A stretch of 50,408 nucleotides of DNA from Candidatus Poribacteria bacterium. GTDB taxonomy: Bacteria; Poribacteria; WGA-4E; WGA-3G. Below the pieces are notes generated by a model. That model was not told the DNA's origin. It was given only the letters and a program-made list of their open reading frames with translations, and searched no databases. The stretch lies in NCBI GenBank assembly GCA_021295715.1, contig JAGWBV010000053.1, positions 1-50,408 on the forward strand, in the 5' to 3' direction. Below are positions 15,952 through 24,605 of the stretch, piece by piece. A program made the translations under genes and the position numbers. Positions within the stretch are counted from its first letter, which is position 1. Each line of letters begins with the position of its first letter.

Positions 15952-16902
15952 ATGAAGATTTTACTTCAAGGACGTGTTGAAGGTGAACTCCTCCAGAGAT
16001 TAGAAGGCATCGTCGGCGACGAACACACCTTTGTTATCCCAGGTTCACGCGAGGAACTTATTGAAGAGGGCAAAGATGCTGAAGTCTTCTATGGCTACTG
16101 CAGTGAAGACCTATTTCCGCACCTACCCAATATCAAATGGATTCAATCTTCCAGCGCAGGCATGGATCGGCACATGTACCCCGCGCTTCGTGAGAGTGAT
16201 GTCATTCTAACAAACGCTGCAGGCTTATATGGAACACACGTCGCAGACCAAGCGTTCGCACTCCTGCTCGGATTGGCGCGGGGTATCCACGAATCCGTTC
16301 GGAATCAGGACAAACACCAATGGGGTGGCGCAAGGACAATGCCAATGATCGAGATTGATGGGTTCAAGATCGGTATTGTTGGCATGGGTGGCATTGGGAT
16401 GCAGATGGCAAAGCGCGCAAAGGGCTTCGATATGTACGTTATGGCTGTCGATGCCTACCGCACCGATAAACCCGACACCGTTGATGAACTGATGCCGATG
16501 GATCAGCTCTCAAATATGATGAGCCAAGTGGACGTTGTGATGATTGCATGTCCGTTGACTGAGGAGACACGGGGACTCATCAATAAGGACAACCTATCCG
16601 TGATGCAACCGACAGCGTTCTTTATCAACGTCGCCCGCGGTCCGATTGTCAATGAACCCGATCTGATTGAGATTCTACGCGCCGGTACAATCGCTGCGGT
16701 AGGCTTGGATGTCACTGAGATCGAACCGCTTTCGGCAGACAGTCCATTGTGGGATTTTGACAATATTATCATTTCGCCGCATTCTGCGGGAGGTTCGCAG
16801 CGCCGTATGCAACGGATTACCGGGTTCTTCTTGGATAACTTGGAACGGTATCTGAAGGGTGAAGAGCTGAAGAACATTGTGAACAAACAACTCGGTTTCT
16901 AA
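15952..16902 (+). CDS. D-2-hydroxyacid dehydrogenase (NAD-dependent)
   Basis: A 316-residue member of the D-isomer-specific 2-hydroxyacid dehydrogenase family, which interconverts 2-oxoacids and D-2-hydroxyacids. The nucleotide loop GMGGIGMQM is near residue 143, followed by an acidic residue (VDAYR). The catalytic triad is visible: Arg in NVARGP near 228, Glu in VTEIEPL near 257 and His in SPHSAGG near 276. Length is normal. AAGGA lies 10 bases before ATG 15952. A strong terminator follows. The particular substrate cannot be assigned. Confidence 0.88.
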   Translation: MKILLQGRVEGELLQRLEGIVGDEHTFVIPGSREELIEEGKDAEVFYGYCSEDLFPHLPNIKWIQSSSAGMDRHMYPALRESDVILTNAAGLYGTHVADQAFALLLGLARGIHESVRNQDKHQWGGARTMPMIEIDGFKIGIVGMGGIGMQMAKRAKGFDMYVMAVDAYRTDKPDTVDELMPMDQLSNMMSQVDVVMIACPLTEETRGLINKDNLSVMQPTAFFINVARGPIVNEPDLIEILRAGTIAAVGLDVTEIEPLSADSPLWDFDNIIISPHSAGGSQRRMQRITGFFLDNLERYLKGEELKNIVNKQLGF

Positions 16903-16928
16903 AAAAAAGAGTATCTGATTTCTCCAGT

Positions 16929-16963
16929 GCCTTGATCTCCCGATCGGGGCATTGCATTTTTTA
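16929..16963 (+). terminator. Intrinsic terminator after the D-2-hydroxyacid dehydrogenase
   Basis: A 9-bp stem, GCCTTGATC against GATCGGGGC (two G-T pairs), closes a TCCC loop and is followed by ATTGCATTTTTTATT. Confidence 0.8.
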
Positions 16964-17033
16964 TTCGTTCTACAAAACTTAGCGATATTCAAGAAGCGAT
17001 TAACAAGGTCTTGGATTAGGAATTTAACCGCTT

Positions 17034-17063
17034 GTGTAGCAGTGTGATAAATCGCACTACTAC
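17034..17063. repeat. GTAG-type palindrome
   Basis: Arms GTGTAGCAGTG and CACTACTAC surround GATAAATC. It belongs to the same dispersed family as 5057-5084 and 33859-33919, and lies in the 236-base gap before the AAA gene. Confidence 0.6.
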
Positions 17064-17138
17064 GAACCTGCCCTAACATAGAAAAAGAATATAACACCAT
17101 TCGTGTTTTGAAACACAAACCATACAAAAGGAACACAG

Positions 17139-18264
17139 ATGAGAAGGTTTGGCACACAGGGACCCGTGAACCCTGAACAGCACTATGTTGTCGCACGCAC
17201 GGAAGAACTCACAGAGTTCATTAAGCGCGTCAAAGAGGGACGCTATATTGTCATCTTCGCACCGCGGCAGACAGGTAAGACGACTTTTTTTCCAACGTGC
17301 CGTTGCAGCACTTACTGCTGAAGACCTCACCTATTTTCCCATTCAACTGAATTTTGAAATATATGTCGACTGCAGTCGTTCCGAATTTTACAACTTTCTC
17401 ACCAAACAGATTTGTAAGGAAATTAAACGCGTTTTCCAAAAGCGCAGAGAGGCACTTGACGAACCACTAAAGCATTTTCTCGACAATGCCCAGATAACCA
17501 ATCATTTATCAATGATGGAATTCTTTGAAGGGGTTCAGCGTTTCCTGAAGGACGGGGAAGATTGGCAGAAGGTTGTTCTCATTATCGACGAGTTTGATGG
17601 CATCCCCACATCTGCCCTGAAGGGTTTTCTGCACGCTTTTCGACATACTTACATCACTCACGCTACGCTTCAATGTCCGCACAGCCTTGGCATTGTGGGG
17701 GTCAAGAGCATCGCACAACTTGACTATGATCGCTCTGTTTCTCCGTTCAATATCCATGACGATTTTGCTTTGTCCAATTTTACGCTTGCACAGGTGCGAG
17801 AGCTGTTCAGGCAATATACTGCTGAGGCCGGACAAGCCTTTGTTCCAGAAGTGATTGAATCTATTCACAGACAGACGGGGGGACAACCCTTCCTCGTCAA
17901 CCGATTCGCACAGATACTTACTGAAGAGATGGACATTCCGAAAACCGAAACACTGACAATGACCCACTTTTCAGAGGCACATATACAACTTTTGGACGAA
18001 AATAACACCAACCTAACACATTTGATAACCAATATCCGCCGAAACCCGCGCTTTGAAAGCTTTTTGATGCGGATCCTATTGTACGAGGAAGGGGTGCCTT
18101 TCAACCTACGCAATGAACTTATTAATGAACTCGCAACGTACGGAGTGCTCGCGAGAGGCACTGACAGGATGTGTAAAATTGCCAACCCAGTTTATCTACA
18201 TTGCATCATGCAAGCATTCAAACCGATAGTGCAAGAACGCCCTTCACGAGAAAATTTTAGATAG
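17139..18264 (+). CDS. AAA-like ATPase (AAA_35 type) interrupted by a +1 frameshift in a T7 run
   Basis: Two frames together give a 374-residue P-loop ATPase. The first frame (17139 on) encodes FGTQGPVNPEQHYVVART and the Walker A GRYIVIFAPRQTGKTT. The second continues FQRAVAALTAEDLTYFPIQL with Walker B VVLIIDEFDG, then a C-terminal helical domain (TGGQPFLVNRFAQIL). The join is at seven T residues, 17285-17291: removing one T restores a single frame. AAAGGA lies six bases before ATG 17139, so the true start is intact. Such proteins are signalling or defence-type ATPases of unknown role. This may be a sequencing error, a pseudogene, or a gene read by slippage on the T run. Confidence 0.75.
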
Positions 18265-18272
18265 ATCCTCCC

Positions 18273-20429
18273 TTAAACGGTGGTTCGTCCCCCCGAATCA
18301 TCACATTCAATCCGAACAGCACAGAATTTCAACTCCGGTTGCTTGGATACCGGATCAAACGCAGAATTCGTGACATAGTTCGCATTCGTTTCGGCATGGA
18401 AAAGATCCCCCCAATGAAAAGGCGTAAAGAGTAAGCCACGTCGAATCGTCTCTGTGACACGTGCCTTTGCATAGCACCTTCCGCGTCGCCCGACAAGGTA
18501 TACCCACTCACCGTCTTGAACATCGTTTTCTACCGCATCATCGGGATGGATTTCCACGAAAGGTTCCGGGTCTTTACGCACCAGCTGCGGCACCTTGCCC
18601 GTCCGGGTCCGGGTATGCCACTGGCTCTCAACGCGTCCTGTCGTTAAGCCGAGCGGAAATTCTGCATCTGTATCTTCATCAGGAGGCTTATAGACGGGCG
18701 TATGAAATTGTGCCTTCTCAGACTCAGTGAAAAACTTCCTACGCGTATACCGACGAGGTGTCCCAGGGTGTCTCGGGTAAGGACAGGGCCAGCGAAGTGA
18801 TGTCTTCGCGAGCCGTTCGTTCGTCATTCCCATCTGATCGCACGGTGTCCCTGCGGTTAAAAGCCGATATTCATCCCATACCTCTTCAGGTGTATAGAAA
18901 TCAAAATTCCGTTTGAATCCCATCGCTCTTGCGACCTGCGTGAATATCCACCAATCCGATTTCGCTTCACTGGGTGGCGTGAGGAACTGCTCACTTCGGA
19001 CGACAAGCCGTTCGCTGTTCGTCATAGTGCCTTGCTTTTCACCCCACTGCGCTGCAGGAAGGATCACATCGGCGTACTCCGATGTCTCTGTCGGGTAATA
19101 ACAATCCTGCACGATGACCAGATCAGCACGCCGGAGTCCTGCTTGCGACACTTTTGTATCGGGCATGCTGACAGCGGGGTTCGTGCAGGCGATCCAGAGG
19201 GCGCGAACCTTACCCTCAGCTGCCGCCTCAAACATCGGGACTGCTGTTAGACCGGGATTCGGGTCAATGCTACCGGGTGGAACGCGCCAGGCACCCTCTA
19301 AATAAGCGCGGTGCATATCGTTCGTGACGACCCGGTAACCGGGTAATTGGTGTGATAGATATCCGACCTCTCTACCGCCCATCGCATTCGGTTGCCCTGT
19401 GAGTGAGAACGGACCGGCACCCTTTATACCGACTTCACCTAACTGGAGATGTAGGTTGATGAGGGCGACATTTTTGTCAACACCGCTTGTGCTTTGATTC
19501 GTGCCTTGACAGTAAAAACTAAGCAAACGACTCGGCTTAGAAAGATATTCGACAATCTCGTCGATACGCGCGGGGTGAATATCGCAGGCAGTGAGAAGAT
19601 CATCTTCATCTAAGCTATCCAAGTGGTTTTCATAAGCACTGAAGTTTTCTGTGCTCCTTCGGACGAAACGTCTATTAATCCGTCCTATCGCAAGGAGACG
19701 TTTGGCGATGAGTTGGAGGAAGGCGACATCGCTTCCAGGGGCAAGGGGGACGTGGATGTCTGAAAATTCCGCTGTCTTGCTGCGTCGCGGATCCACGGTG
19801 ATAATCCGTGTATTCGACTCAGTCGCTCGCCGTTTCCGAATCATCTGGAAGAGAACGGGATGATTTACCGCCATATTCGCGCCGATAATCAGAAAAACAT
19901 CGGCGTGCTGGATGTCGTCGTAACAGGTCGGCGGTCCATCTGAACCGAACGACTGCATGTAACCGACCACCGCAGAAGACATACACAACCGACTGTTCGT
20001 GTCTACGTTGTTCGTCCGGAGGAATCCTTTGAACAGTTTATTGAAAACATAGGAAGCCTCTGTGTCCAACTGTCCGGAGCCGTAGAATGCGATAGAATCT
20101 TTGCCGTGCTCCAATTGGATTTCGTGGAGCCGATTTGCTGTGAAGGCGATGGCTTCGTCCCACGAAACCTGACGTGGTGGTTCACCTCGGCGATCGCGAA
20201 TCATAGGATAGGCGAGCCTTCCGTCATGGTTTTGAAAAACTTGTTTGAGATGTGCGCCTTTTGGACAGAGCATACCGTAATTTGGGGCGACATCGTCGTC
20301 CGCTGAAATCCTCATAATTTTGTTATCCTGAACGGTTGCGCGGATGACGCAACCGACACCACAATAGGGACATACCGCTTTTCCTGTTTTTTTAACTTTC
20401 CTTGCGGTTCGGTCAGGTAAGTTGGGCAT
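18273..20429 (-). CDS. narB: Assimilatory nitrate reductase, molybdopterin/4Fe-4S catalytic subunit
   Basis: A 718-residue molybdopterin oxidoreductase reducing nitrate to nitrite in the cytoplasm. The 4Fe-4S ligands are Cys20, Cys23, Cys27 (CPYCGVGC) and Cys55 (MLCPKGAH), with Lys57 after it. SRLCMSSAVVGYMQSFGSDG, the molybdopterin regions NPAVSMPD and QWGEKQGTMTNSER, and a C-terminal VESQWHTRTRTGK domain follow the NarB/NasA pattern. It is the last gene of the nasT-nirA-narK-narB order. The first 14 residues (MPNLPDRTARKVKK) are not family sequence: their DNA is a copy of the dispersed element end, which also supplies the GGAAAGG ribosome site. It converges on the AAA gene, 8 bases apart. 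Confidence 0.93.
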   Translation of the reverse strand: MPNLPDRTARKVKKTGKAVCPYCGVGCVIRATVQDNKIMRISADDDVAPNYGMLCPKGAHLKQVFQNHDGRLAYPMIRDRRGEPPRQVSWDEAIAFTANRLHEIQLEHGKDSIAFYGSGQLDTEASYVFNKLFKGFLRTNNVDTNSRLCMSSAVVGYMQSFGSDGPPTCYDDIQHADVFLIIGANMAVNHPVLFQMIRKRRATESNTRIITVDPRRSKTAEFSDIHVPLAPGSDVAFLQLIAKRLLAIGRINRRFVRRSTENFSAYENHLDSLDEDDLLTACDIHPARIDEIVEYLSKPSRLLSFYCQGTNQSTSGVDKNVALINLHLQLGEVGIKGAGPFSLTGQPNAMGGREVGYLSHQLPGYRVVTNDMHRAYLEGAWRVPPGSIDPNPGLTAVPMFEAAAEGKVRALWIACTNPAVSMPDTKVSQAGLRRADLVIVQDCYYPTETSEYADVILPAAQWGEKQGTMTNSERLVVRSEQFLTPPSEAKSDWWIFTQVARAMGFKRNFDFYTPEEVWDEYRLLTAGTPCDQMGMTNERLAKTSLRWPCPYPRHPGTPRRYTRRKFFTESEKAQFHTPVYKPPDEDTDAEFPLGLTTGRVESQWHTRTRTGKVPQLVRKDPEPFVEIHPDDAVENDVQDGEWVYLVGRRGRCYAKARVTETIRRGLLFTPFHWGDLFHAETNANYVTNSAFDPVSKQPELKFCAVRIECDDSGGRTTV

Positions 20430-20604
20430 TGAAAGTGCCTTTCCGTATATCCGCCTGCACCGTTGTTGCAGGCTACGGTTTCGTTAAACTCGCATATAGG
20501 GCAAGAGGACCTCGCCCTTACGCGGTTTATGCTATAAGATGTATGTTGTTAACCAGAAACCCGCTCGTAACGAAGTGAAGAGCGGCCCAGGTTCCCATAA
20601 ATTA
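20384..20604 (-). repeat. Bracketing inverted-repeat element 2 (narK stop to inside narB)
   Basis: The element fills the gap between narK and narB and runs into narB. On the minus strand it begins with narK's stop inside TTTTTAATTTATGGG, contains GCTCTTCACTTCGTTACGAGC and a GGGC...GCCC palindrome (20498-20520), then the GCCTGC...GCAGGC hairpin (20473-20453). It ends CCGCAAGGAAAGTTAAAAA at about 20409-20387, within codons 9-14 of narB. Confidence 0.75.
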
Positions 20605-21945
20605 AAAAGCTTCAGCTCTCAGGCGTTGTTTCTCAGCGAGTGCGGCATCAAATGCTTTCTTCTCTGCGTTTTCGACTGCCGGTGAGAATCTCACCAATGC
20701 TGTAGCGACCGAAGCGACTGCAACCATGATGCCGAGATATAACAAACCTTGCTGCATTGTGATGCTCTCAGAACGGAACAGAAAACCCGCTGCGACTGCA
20801 CCAGCGTTTCCACCCGCACCCACAATACCTGCAACGGCTCCTAACGCCTTTCGATTAATAAACGGGACAATCCCATAAGTTGCACCTTCGGACATCTGCA
20901 CAAAGAGACTGAAGACAATCATCGTGCCGACAGCAAGCACGAGAACCGCCATTTGAGAGAACACGATAAGCATGATCCCTTCACCTAACAGGACAACGAA
21001 GAGGAACATGACGCGTCCACGGAGTCCCATCTTTTTTGCAAAGAAGTCAGAAAAAGCCCCGCCGACAGTCCGCGCAAAAATGTTCATTAGACCGAACAAC
21101 CCTGCAATGAGTCCGGCAGTTTTGACATCTAACTGGAAATGATCGTGGTAGTAGAGTGCTGCCACGTTGTTAATAGTAAGTTCCACCCCGAAACAGGCAG
21201 CATAAATGAAAAAGAGTGCCCAGACGCGATAGTCTTTAATCGCCAGCATGAAAGACTCCATGCCCTTGCCTTTCGCGGGTTCGAGGTCACCTCGGTCCCG
21301 GAGTTCCTTATAGTTCCCATTGGGTGCGTCTTGCGTAAGGAAGTAATACGCGAAACCGGTGATAAACAGAGCGATCCCAGGAATAATCATTGCCAACCGC
21401 CATCCGAGGAATTTGTCCACACCGAAACTGAGAACAGCGGTAAAGATGAGAGGCATCACCATCTGCGTGACACCGCCGCCGAGGTTCCCCCAGCCTGCTG
21501 TTGTTGCGTTTGCTGTGCCGACACAATTCGGGGCGAACATCGTTGATGTATGATACTGCGTGATGACGAACGCGGCACCGATCGCACCGATTGCCAATCG
21601 GAATAGCAGAAACGTCTCGTAATTCTGAGCGAGACCGATACCCATGACGGGTAGTGAACCGAGAATCAGCAACCACGTGTACGCCTTTCGAGAACCGATC
21701 CGGTCGCACAGCGGTCCGATTAAGATTCGCACAATAACTGTGATTGCAACAGAGGCAATAATCGTGTTACCAATTTGTGCTTTTGTTAGCATTAGGTCTT
21801 CACGCACAATTGCCATGAGTGGCGCGATACCGAACCATCCAAAAAAGGCAAGAAAGAACGCAAACCATGTGGTATGGAAGGTGCGCATCTGAACGGTTTT
21901 TAAACTGAAAAGATTTATTTGTGTCGCTTTATTTTTTATGTTCAT
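20602..21945 (-). CDS. narK: Nitrate/nitrite transporter (NarK/NasA type, major facilitator superfamily)
   Basis: A 447-residue protein with twelve predicted membrane helices. The nitrate-porter signature GWGNLGGGVTQ is near residue 155, and a second glycine-rich region AGIVGAGGNAGAVAAGF near 370 matches the NNP family. It imports nitrate for the reductase encoded downstream, and may export nitrite. Start 21945 is preferred because GGAGG lies five bases upstream; TTG 21957 overlaps that site. The stop codon lies in the end of a bracketing repeat element. Confidence 0.92.
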   Translation of the reverse strand: MNIKNKATQINLFSLKTVQMRTFHTTWFAFFLAFFGWFGIAPLMAIVREDLMLTKAQIGNTIIASVAITVIVRILIGPLCDRIGSRKAYTWLLILGSLPVMGIGLAQNYETFLLFRLAIGAIGAAFVITQYHTSTMFAPNCVGTANATTAGWGNLGGGVTQMVMPLIFTAVLSFGVDKFLGWRLAMIIPGIALFITGFAYYFLTQDAPNGNYKELRDRGDLEPAKGKGMESFMLAIKDYRVWALFFIYAACFGVELTINNVAALYYHDHFQLDVKTAGLIAGLFGLMNIFARTVGGAFSDFFAKKMGLRGRVMFLFVVLLGEGIMLIVFSQMAVLVLAVGTMIVFSLFVQMSEGATYGIVPFINRKALGAVAGIVGAGGNAGAVAAGFLFRSESITMQQGLLYLGIMVAVASVATALVRFSPAVENAEKKAFDAALAEKQRLRAEAF

Positions 21946-21983
21946 TAATGCCTCCAATTTTTAAAGATTATTAAATTTTGATA

Positions 21984-22080
21984 GGAAGGAAACTTGGAAG
22001 ATTGGAGGAGATGCTTTTGCCACCCTTCCACCCTTCCATACTTCCACCCTATCTCCGTGACTTCCACCCTATCTCCGTGA
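21984..22080. repeat. Purine/pyrimidine inverted repeat and exact 20-bp tandem duplication
   Basis: Purine-rich arm (ggaaggaaacttggaag) faces pyrimidine-rich cttccacccttccatacttcc. Immediately next, cttccaccctatctccgtga occurs twice in tandem (22041-22060, 22061-22080), and the nirA stop lies in the second copy. This is the gap between nirA and narK. Confidence 0.7.
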
Positions 22081-23658
22081 GAGGTAAGGAATGAGTCCCT
22101 CAAGTACTTGCGGTAGTTCATCGCAAGGGACGTTCTCCAATAACTTCGGTGCGATTTTCGGATGTGCCCCGGCATCTCCTTTCAGGAATACGTCCACTGC
22201 ATCGGTGACGATCCCGTCAATTTTGGTCTTCTTACCGAGGAGTCCGATGTCTGCCGCAGCGTGGTTGCCACACCCATTTGGGCATCCCGACCAGTGTATC
22301 GTAAGCGGTTTAGTGTTGCCGAGTTTCGCCTCCAGATGTCGGATCGCTTCCATGGCGCGTTCTTTGGTTTCAATCAGCGAGAAGTGGCAGTAGTCAATGC
22401 CAGTGCAACTCACCATACCGCGCATGACTTCCGAAGGATCATAGCGGAGTTCCTGTAAGAGCGGTTCCGCGGTGAGGTCTCCGATTTTTGCGTCTGGCAC
22501 GTTGGTAATAATCAAATTCTGCCCCTGTGTGAGACGGATGTCGCCGTTGCCGTATTCGTCTGCGATCCGGGCGACCTCGGAAAGTTGTGTTGTTGTCATC
22601 CGTCCGACTGGGACAACAAGACCGACGTAGTTGAGGTGTGGCTGTTTCTGTGAGAAAATGCCCGTGTGATCAGTCTTGTTCTTACCACGTGCTTCTTTCC
22701 CCGCTGTCAGGAGCGGCTGCTTTCTGTGCCGATGGCTTTCCAATTCTTTTCGGAATTTGTCTACACCCCAATCTGCAATCAGAAAAGCGAGGCGAGATTT
22801 ATTGCGAGCTGTCCGAGGTCCGTGATCTCGAAAGATTAGCGTAATGTCCGCACACAAGACTGAGGCTTCTTTAGGCGTAATAAACACATCAAGGGGTTGC
22901 GCGAGGGTGTAACCACCAGAACCCATCTTCCCACCGACAGCGACGTTAAAGCCGTTTATCTTTTCACCGTCAATGTCTTTCACCGCTGGTGTAAGGGCAA
23001 TGTCCTGCGAGGCGGTATGCGTGCAGTTATCCAAACATCCTGTGATACCGACGTTAAACTTCCGCGGAATATCGGTAAATTCCTTATTACCAACACAGAG
23101 TTTTGTGAATTCCCTACCGACATGCGAAGCATCAAAGAGCTCATTGGGTGTCAAGCCCGCAGCGGGGCATCCGATCACACCGCGGATGTTATCGAAGCCT
23201 GTTTGGAGTGAACCTAAACCGACCTCTTCGAGCCGATTCCAGATATGTTGGACATTCTCAATCGTGAAACCTCGCAATTGAATCTGCTGACGCGTTGTGA
23301 GATCAACGAACCCGGGTCCGTGTGCTTCACTGATTTCAGCAATGGCGCGGAACTGCTCCGAATTGCTAAAGCCACTTGACATACGGAGACGCATCATGAA
23401 TGCACCAGGGGTTTGCTTTCGAAAAAAAACACCTACCCACTTAAGCCGATCACGTTCGTTCGGGGGAATAGATTCCCAACCCTCCTGAATGTAGTTTGGA
23501 ATATCATTGATGACCTTAAGTCCGTTTTTCTCTCGCTTCAGAGCTTCCGCAGCGTTTATCTTGGACTTTGCTTTTTTGGAAACCCTCGCGCTTTTCAAAC
23601 TCGGTGCTGAACGCACACCTCGGCTTGTGGAAGTAACTTTCTTTTTTGATTGGTTCAC
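22069..23658 (-). CDS. nirA: Ferredoxin--nitrite reductase (siroheme, 4Fe-4S)
   Basis: A 529-residue nitrite/sulfite reductase family enzyme reducing nitrite to ammonium. The cluster/siroheme ligands are in CTGIDYC (near 416) and SGCPNGCG (near 457). Substrate-side motifs DLTTRQQIQLRGF and PRKFNVGITGC are present in the first half, and two copies of the nitrite reductase half-domain are recognisable. The genome context (ANTAR regulator, nitrate transporter, nitrate reductase) favours nitrite over sulfite. GTG 23658 is chosen: AAGGAG lies eight bases upstream, just after the leader terminator. ATG 23691 would sit inside the terminator stem. Confidence 0.92.
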   Translation of the reverse strand: MNQSKKKVTSTSRGVRSAPSLKSARVSKKAKSKINAAEALKREKNGLKVINDIPNYIQEGWESIPPNERDRLKWVGVFFRKQTPGAFMMRLRMSSGFSNSEQFRAIAEISEAHGPGFVDLTTRQQIQLRGFTIENVQHIWNRLEEVGLGSLQTGFDNIRGVIGCPAAGLTPNELFDASHVGREFTKLCVGNKEFTDIPRKFNVGITGCLDNCTHTASQDIALTPAVKDIDGEKINGFNVAVGGKMGSGGYTLAQPLDVFITPKEASVLCADITLIFRDHGPRTARNKSRLAFLIADWGVDKFRKELESHRHRKQPLLTAGKEARGKNKTDHTGIFSQKQPHLNYVGLVVPVGRMTTTQLSEVARIADEYGNGDIRLTQGQNLIITNVPDAKIGDLTAEPLLQELRYDPSEVMRGMVSCTGIDYCHFSLIETKERAMEAIRHLEAKLGNTKPLTIHWSGCPNGCGNHAAADIGLLGKKTKIDGIVTDAVDVFLKGDAGAHPKIAPKLLENVPCDELPQVLEGLIPYLSRR

Positions 23659-23679
23659 CTTTGAATCTCCTTCAGAAAC

Positions 23680-23727
23680 AAAAAAAGGCATCCATCAGCG
23701 AGTATAAGACTCAGCTGAATGGACACC
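23680..23727 (-). terminator. Leader terminator (attenuator) ahead of nirA
   Basis: The minus-strand RNA reads GGUGUCCAUUCAGC, then GAGU-CUUAU-ACUC, then GCUGAUGGAUGCC and seven U. The two arms pair over some 17 bp with one bulge. It stands between nasT and nirA, just upstream of the nirA ribosome site, so read-through must be controlled. Its 5' arm shares bases with the hexaloop hairpin at 23720-23735. Confidence 0.85.
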
Positions 23728-23735
23728 TGTGTCCA
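23720..23735 (-). promoter_or_regulatory. Hexaloop hairpin, candidate ANTAR-protein binding site
   Basis: RNA UGGAC-ACAGGU-GUCCA: a 5-bp stem with a six-base loop having A at position 1 and G at position 4, the rule for ANTAR targets. Its 3' strand (GUCCA) is also the 5' arm of the terminator, so the two folds exclude each other. A second hairpin lies just upstream (23754-23770, AAGGCA-AGUUG-UGCCUU), but its loop has five bases and does not meet the hexaloop rule as drawn. Confidence 0.7.
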
Positions 23736-23827
23736 GACCTAAATTGCGCCATCAAGGCACAACTTGCCTTTATTTTATATTCCACCTTCGGTTAGGTGTT
23801 ATCGTTATTCATTACAGGAGTGCAGGA

Positions 23828-23868
23828 CACATCAGTCGTATTCTGAGAGAACAGAACTTTCTGATGTG
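23828..23868 (-). promoter_or_regulatory. Upstream leader stem-loop of nirA
   Basis: CACAUCAG (23868-23861) pairs with CUGAUGUG (23835-23828), and within the loop UUCUG pairs with CAGAA. It lies 34 bases after the nasT stop. Its role is unknown; it may protect or organise the leader RNA. Confidence 0.55.
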
Positions 23869-23901
23869 AATACTTTGTTCACCCTTGAACAAGCACTACT
23901 T

Positions 23902-24531
23902 CTACAACTTATTTGTTAAAACGTCAGCGACAGACAGCACGTCTTGTGAGATTTCCGCGAGCCGTTTTCTGCGATTCATCGCCATCTTCCGCAAAATTTG
24001 ATACGCTTGTGATTCGTTGCAGCCACGTTGCTGTGCGACCACTTCCTTCGCACGTTCAATGATTTTGCGTTCGGCAAGATTTGTTTTCGTTTTTTCAAGT
24101 TCTTCTTGCAATGCCCGATATTCGTAGAATCGAGCGACAGCTGCTTCAATAATGGTTTTCACTCGGGCACCCGTAAGTTTCCCGACGGCATACGCCGAGA
24201 CACCCGCACGCGTCGCTGCCTGAATCGTTTTCGATCGTTCATCACGTGAAAACATGACTGTCGGACACGGGTAACTCTCGTGCAGAGACGCGACCCAACT
24301 GAGAACCGTTTGTCCTGGGAAGTCAACGCCGATCAATATGATGTCTGGCTTTATCTGTGTAACCTGCTCAGTTAAACCTTCCTGTAGACGCACAGGTACA
24401 GCGACTTTGTAACGGCTTGCTTCCAGTATCTGGATTAGCGAATGTGCGCGTTCTGGATTGTTATCAATGATTAAAATTCGCCCCTTCCCAGTAACGGGTG
24501 GGGATTCCGGCGTTGAGGGGACTGCTTCCAT
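23902..24531 (-). CDS. nasT: ANTAR-domain antitermination regulator (NasT-like)
   Basis: A 209-residue protein with a receiver-like domain (about 18-135) and an ANTAR RNA-binding domain (about 145-202: ERKIIERAKEVVAQQRG, then NESQAYQILRKMAMNRRKRL). ANTAR proteins bind paired hexaloop hairpins and stop a terminator forming. Here the next gene downstream, nirA, has such a hairpin and terminator. In the receiver the expected phospho-acceptor position reads Gly (ILIGVDFPG) when aligned by eye, so control may be by a partner protein instead of phosphorylation. No NasS partner is in the window. A sigma-54-like promoter lies 75 bases upstream. Confidence 0.9.
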   Translation of the reverse strand: MEAVPSTPESPPVTGKGRILIIDNNPERAHSLIQILEASRYKVAVPVRLQEGLTEQVTQIKPDIILIGVDFPGQTVLSWVASLHESYPCPTVMFSRDERSKTIQAATRAGVSAYAVGKLTGARVKTIIEAAVARFYEYRALQEELEKTKTNLAERKIIERAKEVVAQQRGCNESQAYQILRKMAMNRRKRLAEISQDVLSVADVLTNKL

Positions 24532-24605
24532 TCTCCACCTTTTCCCAAGTTAATACCACGTAGATGTGCTGCAACAACGGAGGTATGCTGACCTCAATAC
24601 ACCAT

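Noticed and set aside
22069-23658. Sulfite reductase
   Set aside because: The family cannot be split with certainty by eye, but the ANTAR regulator, nitrate transporter and nitrate reductase in the same transcription unit make nitrite reductase much more likely.
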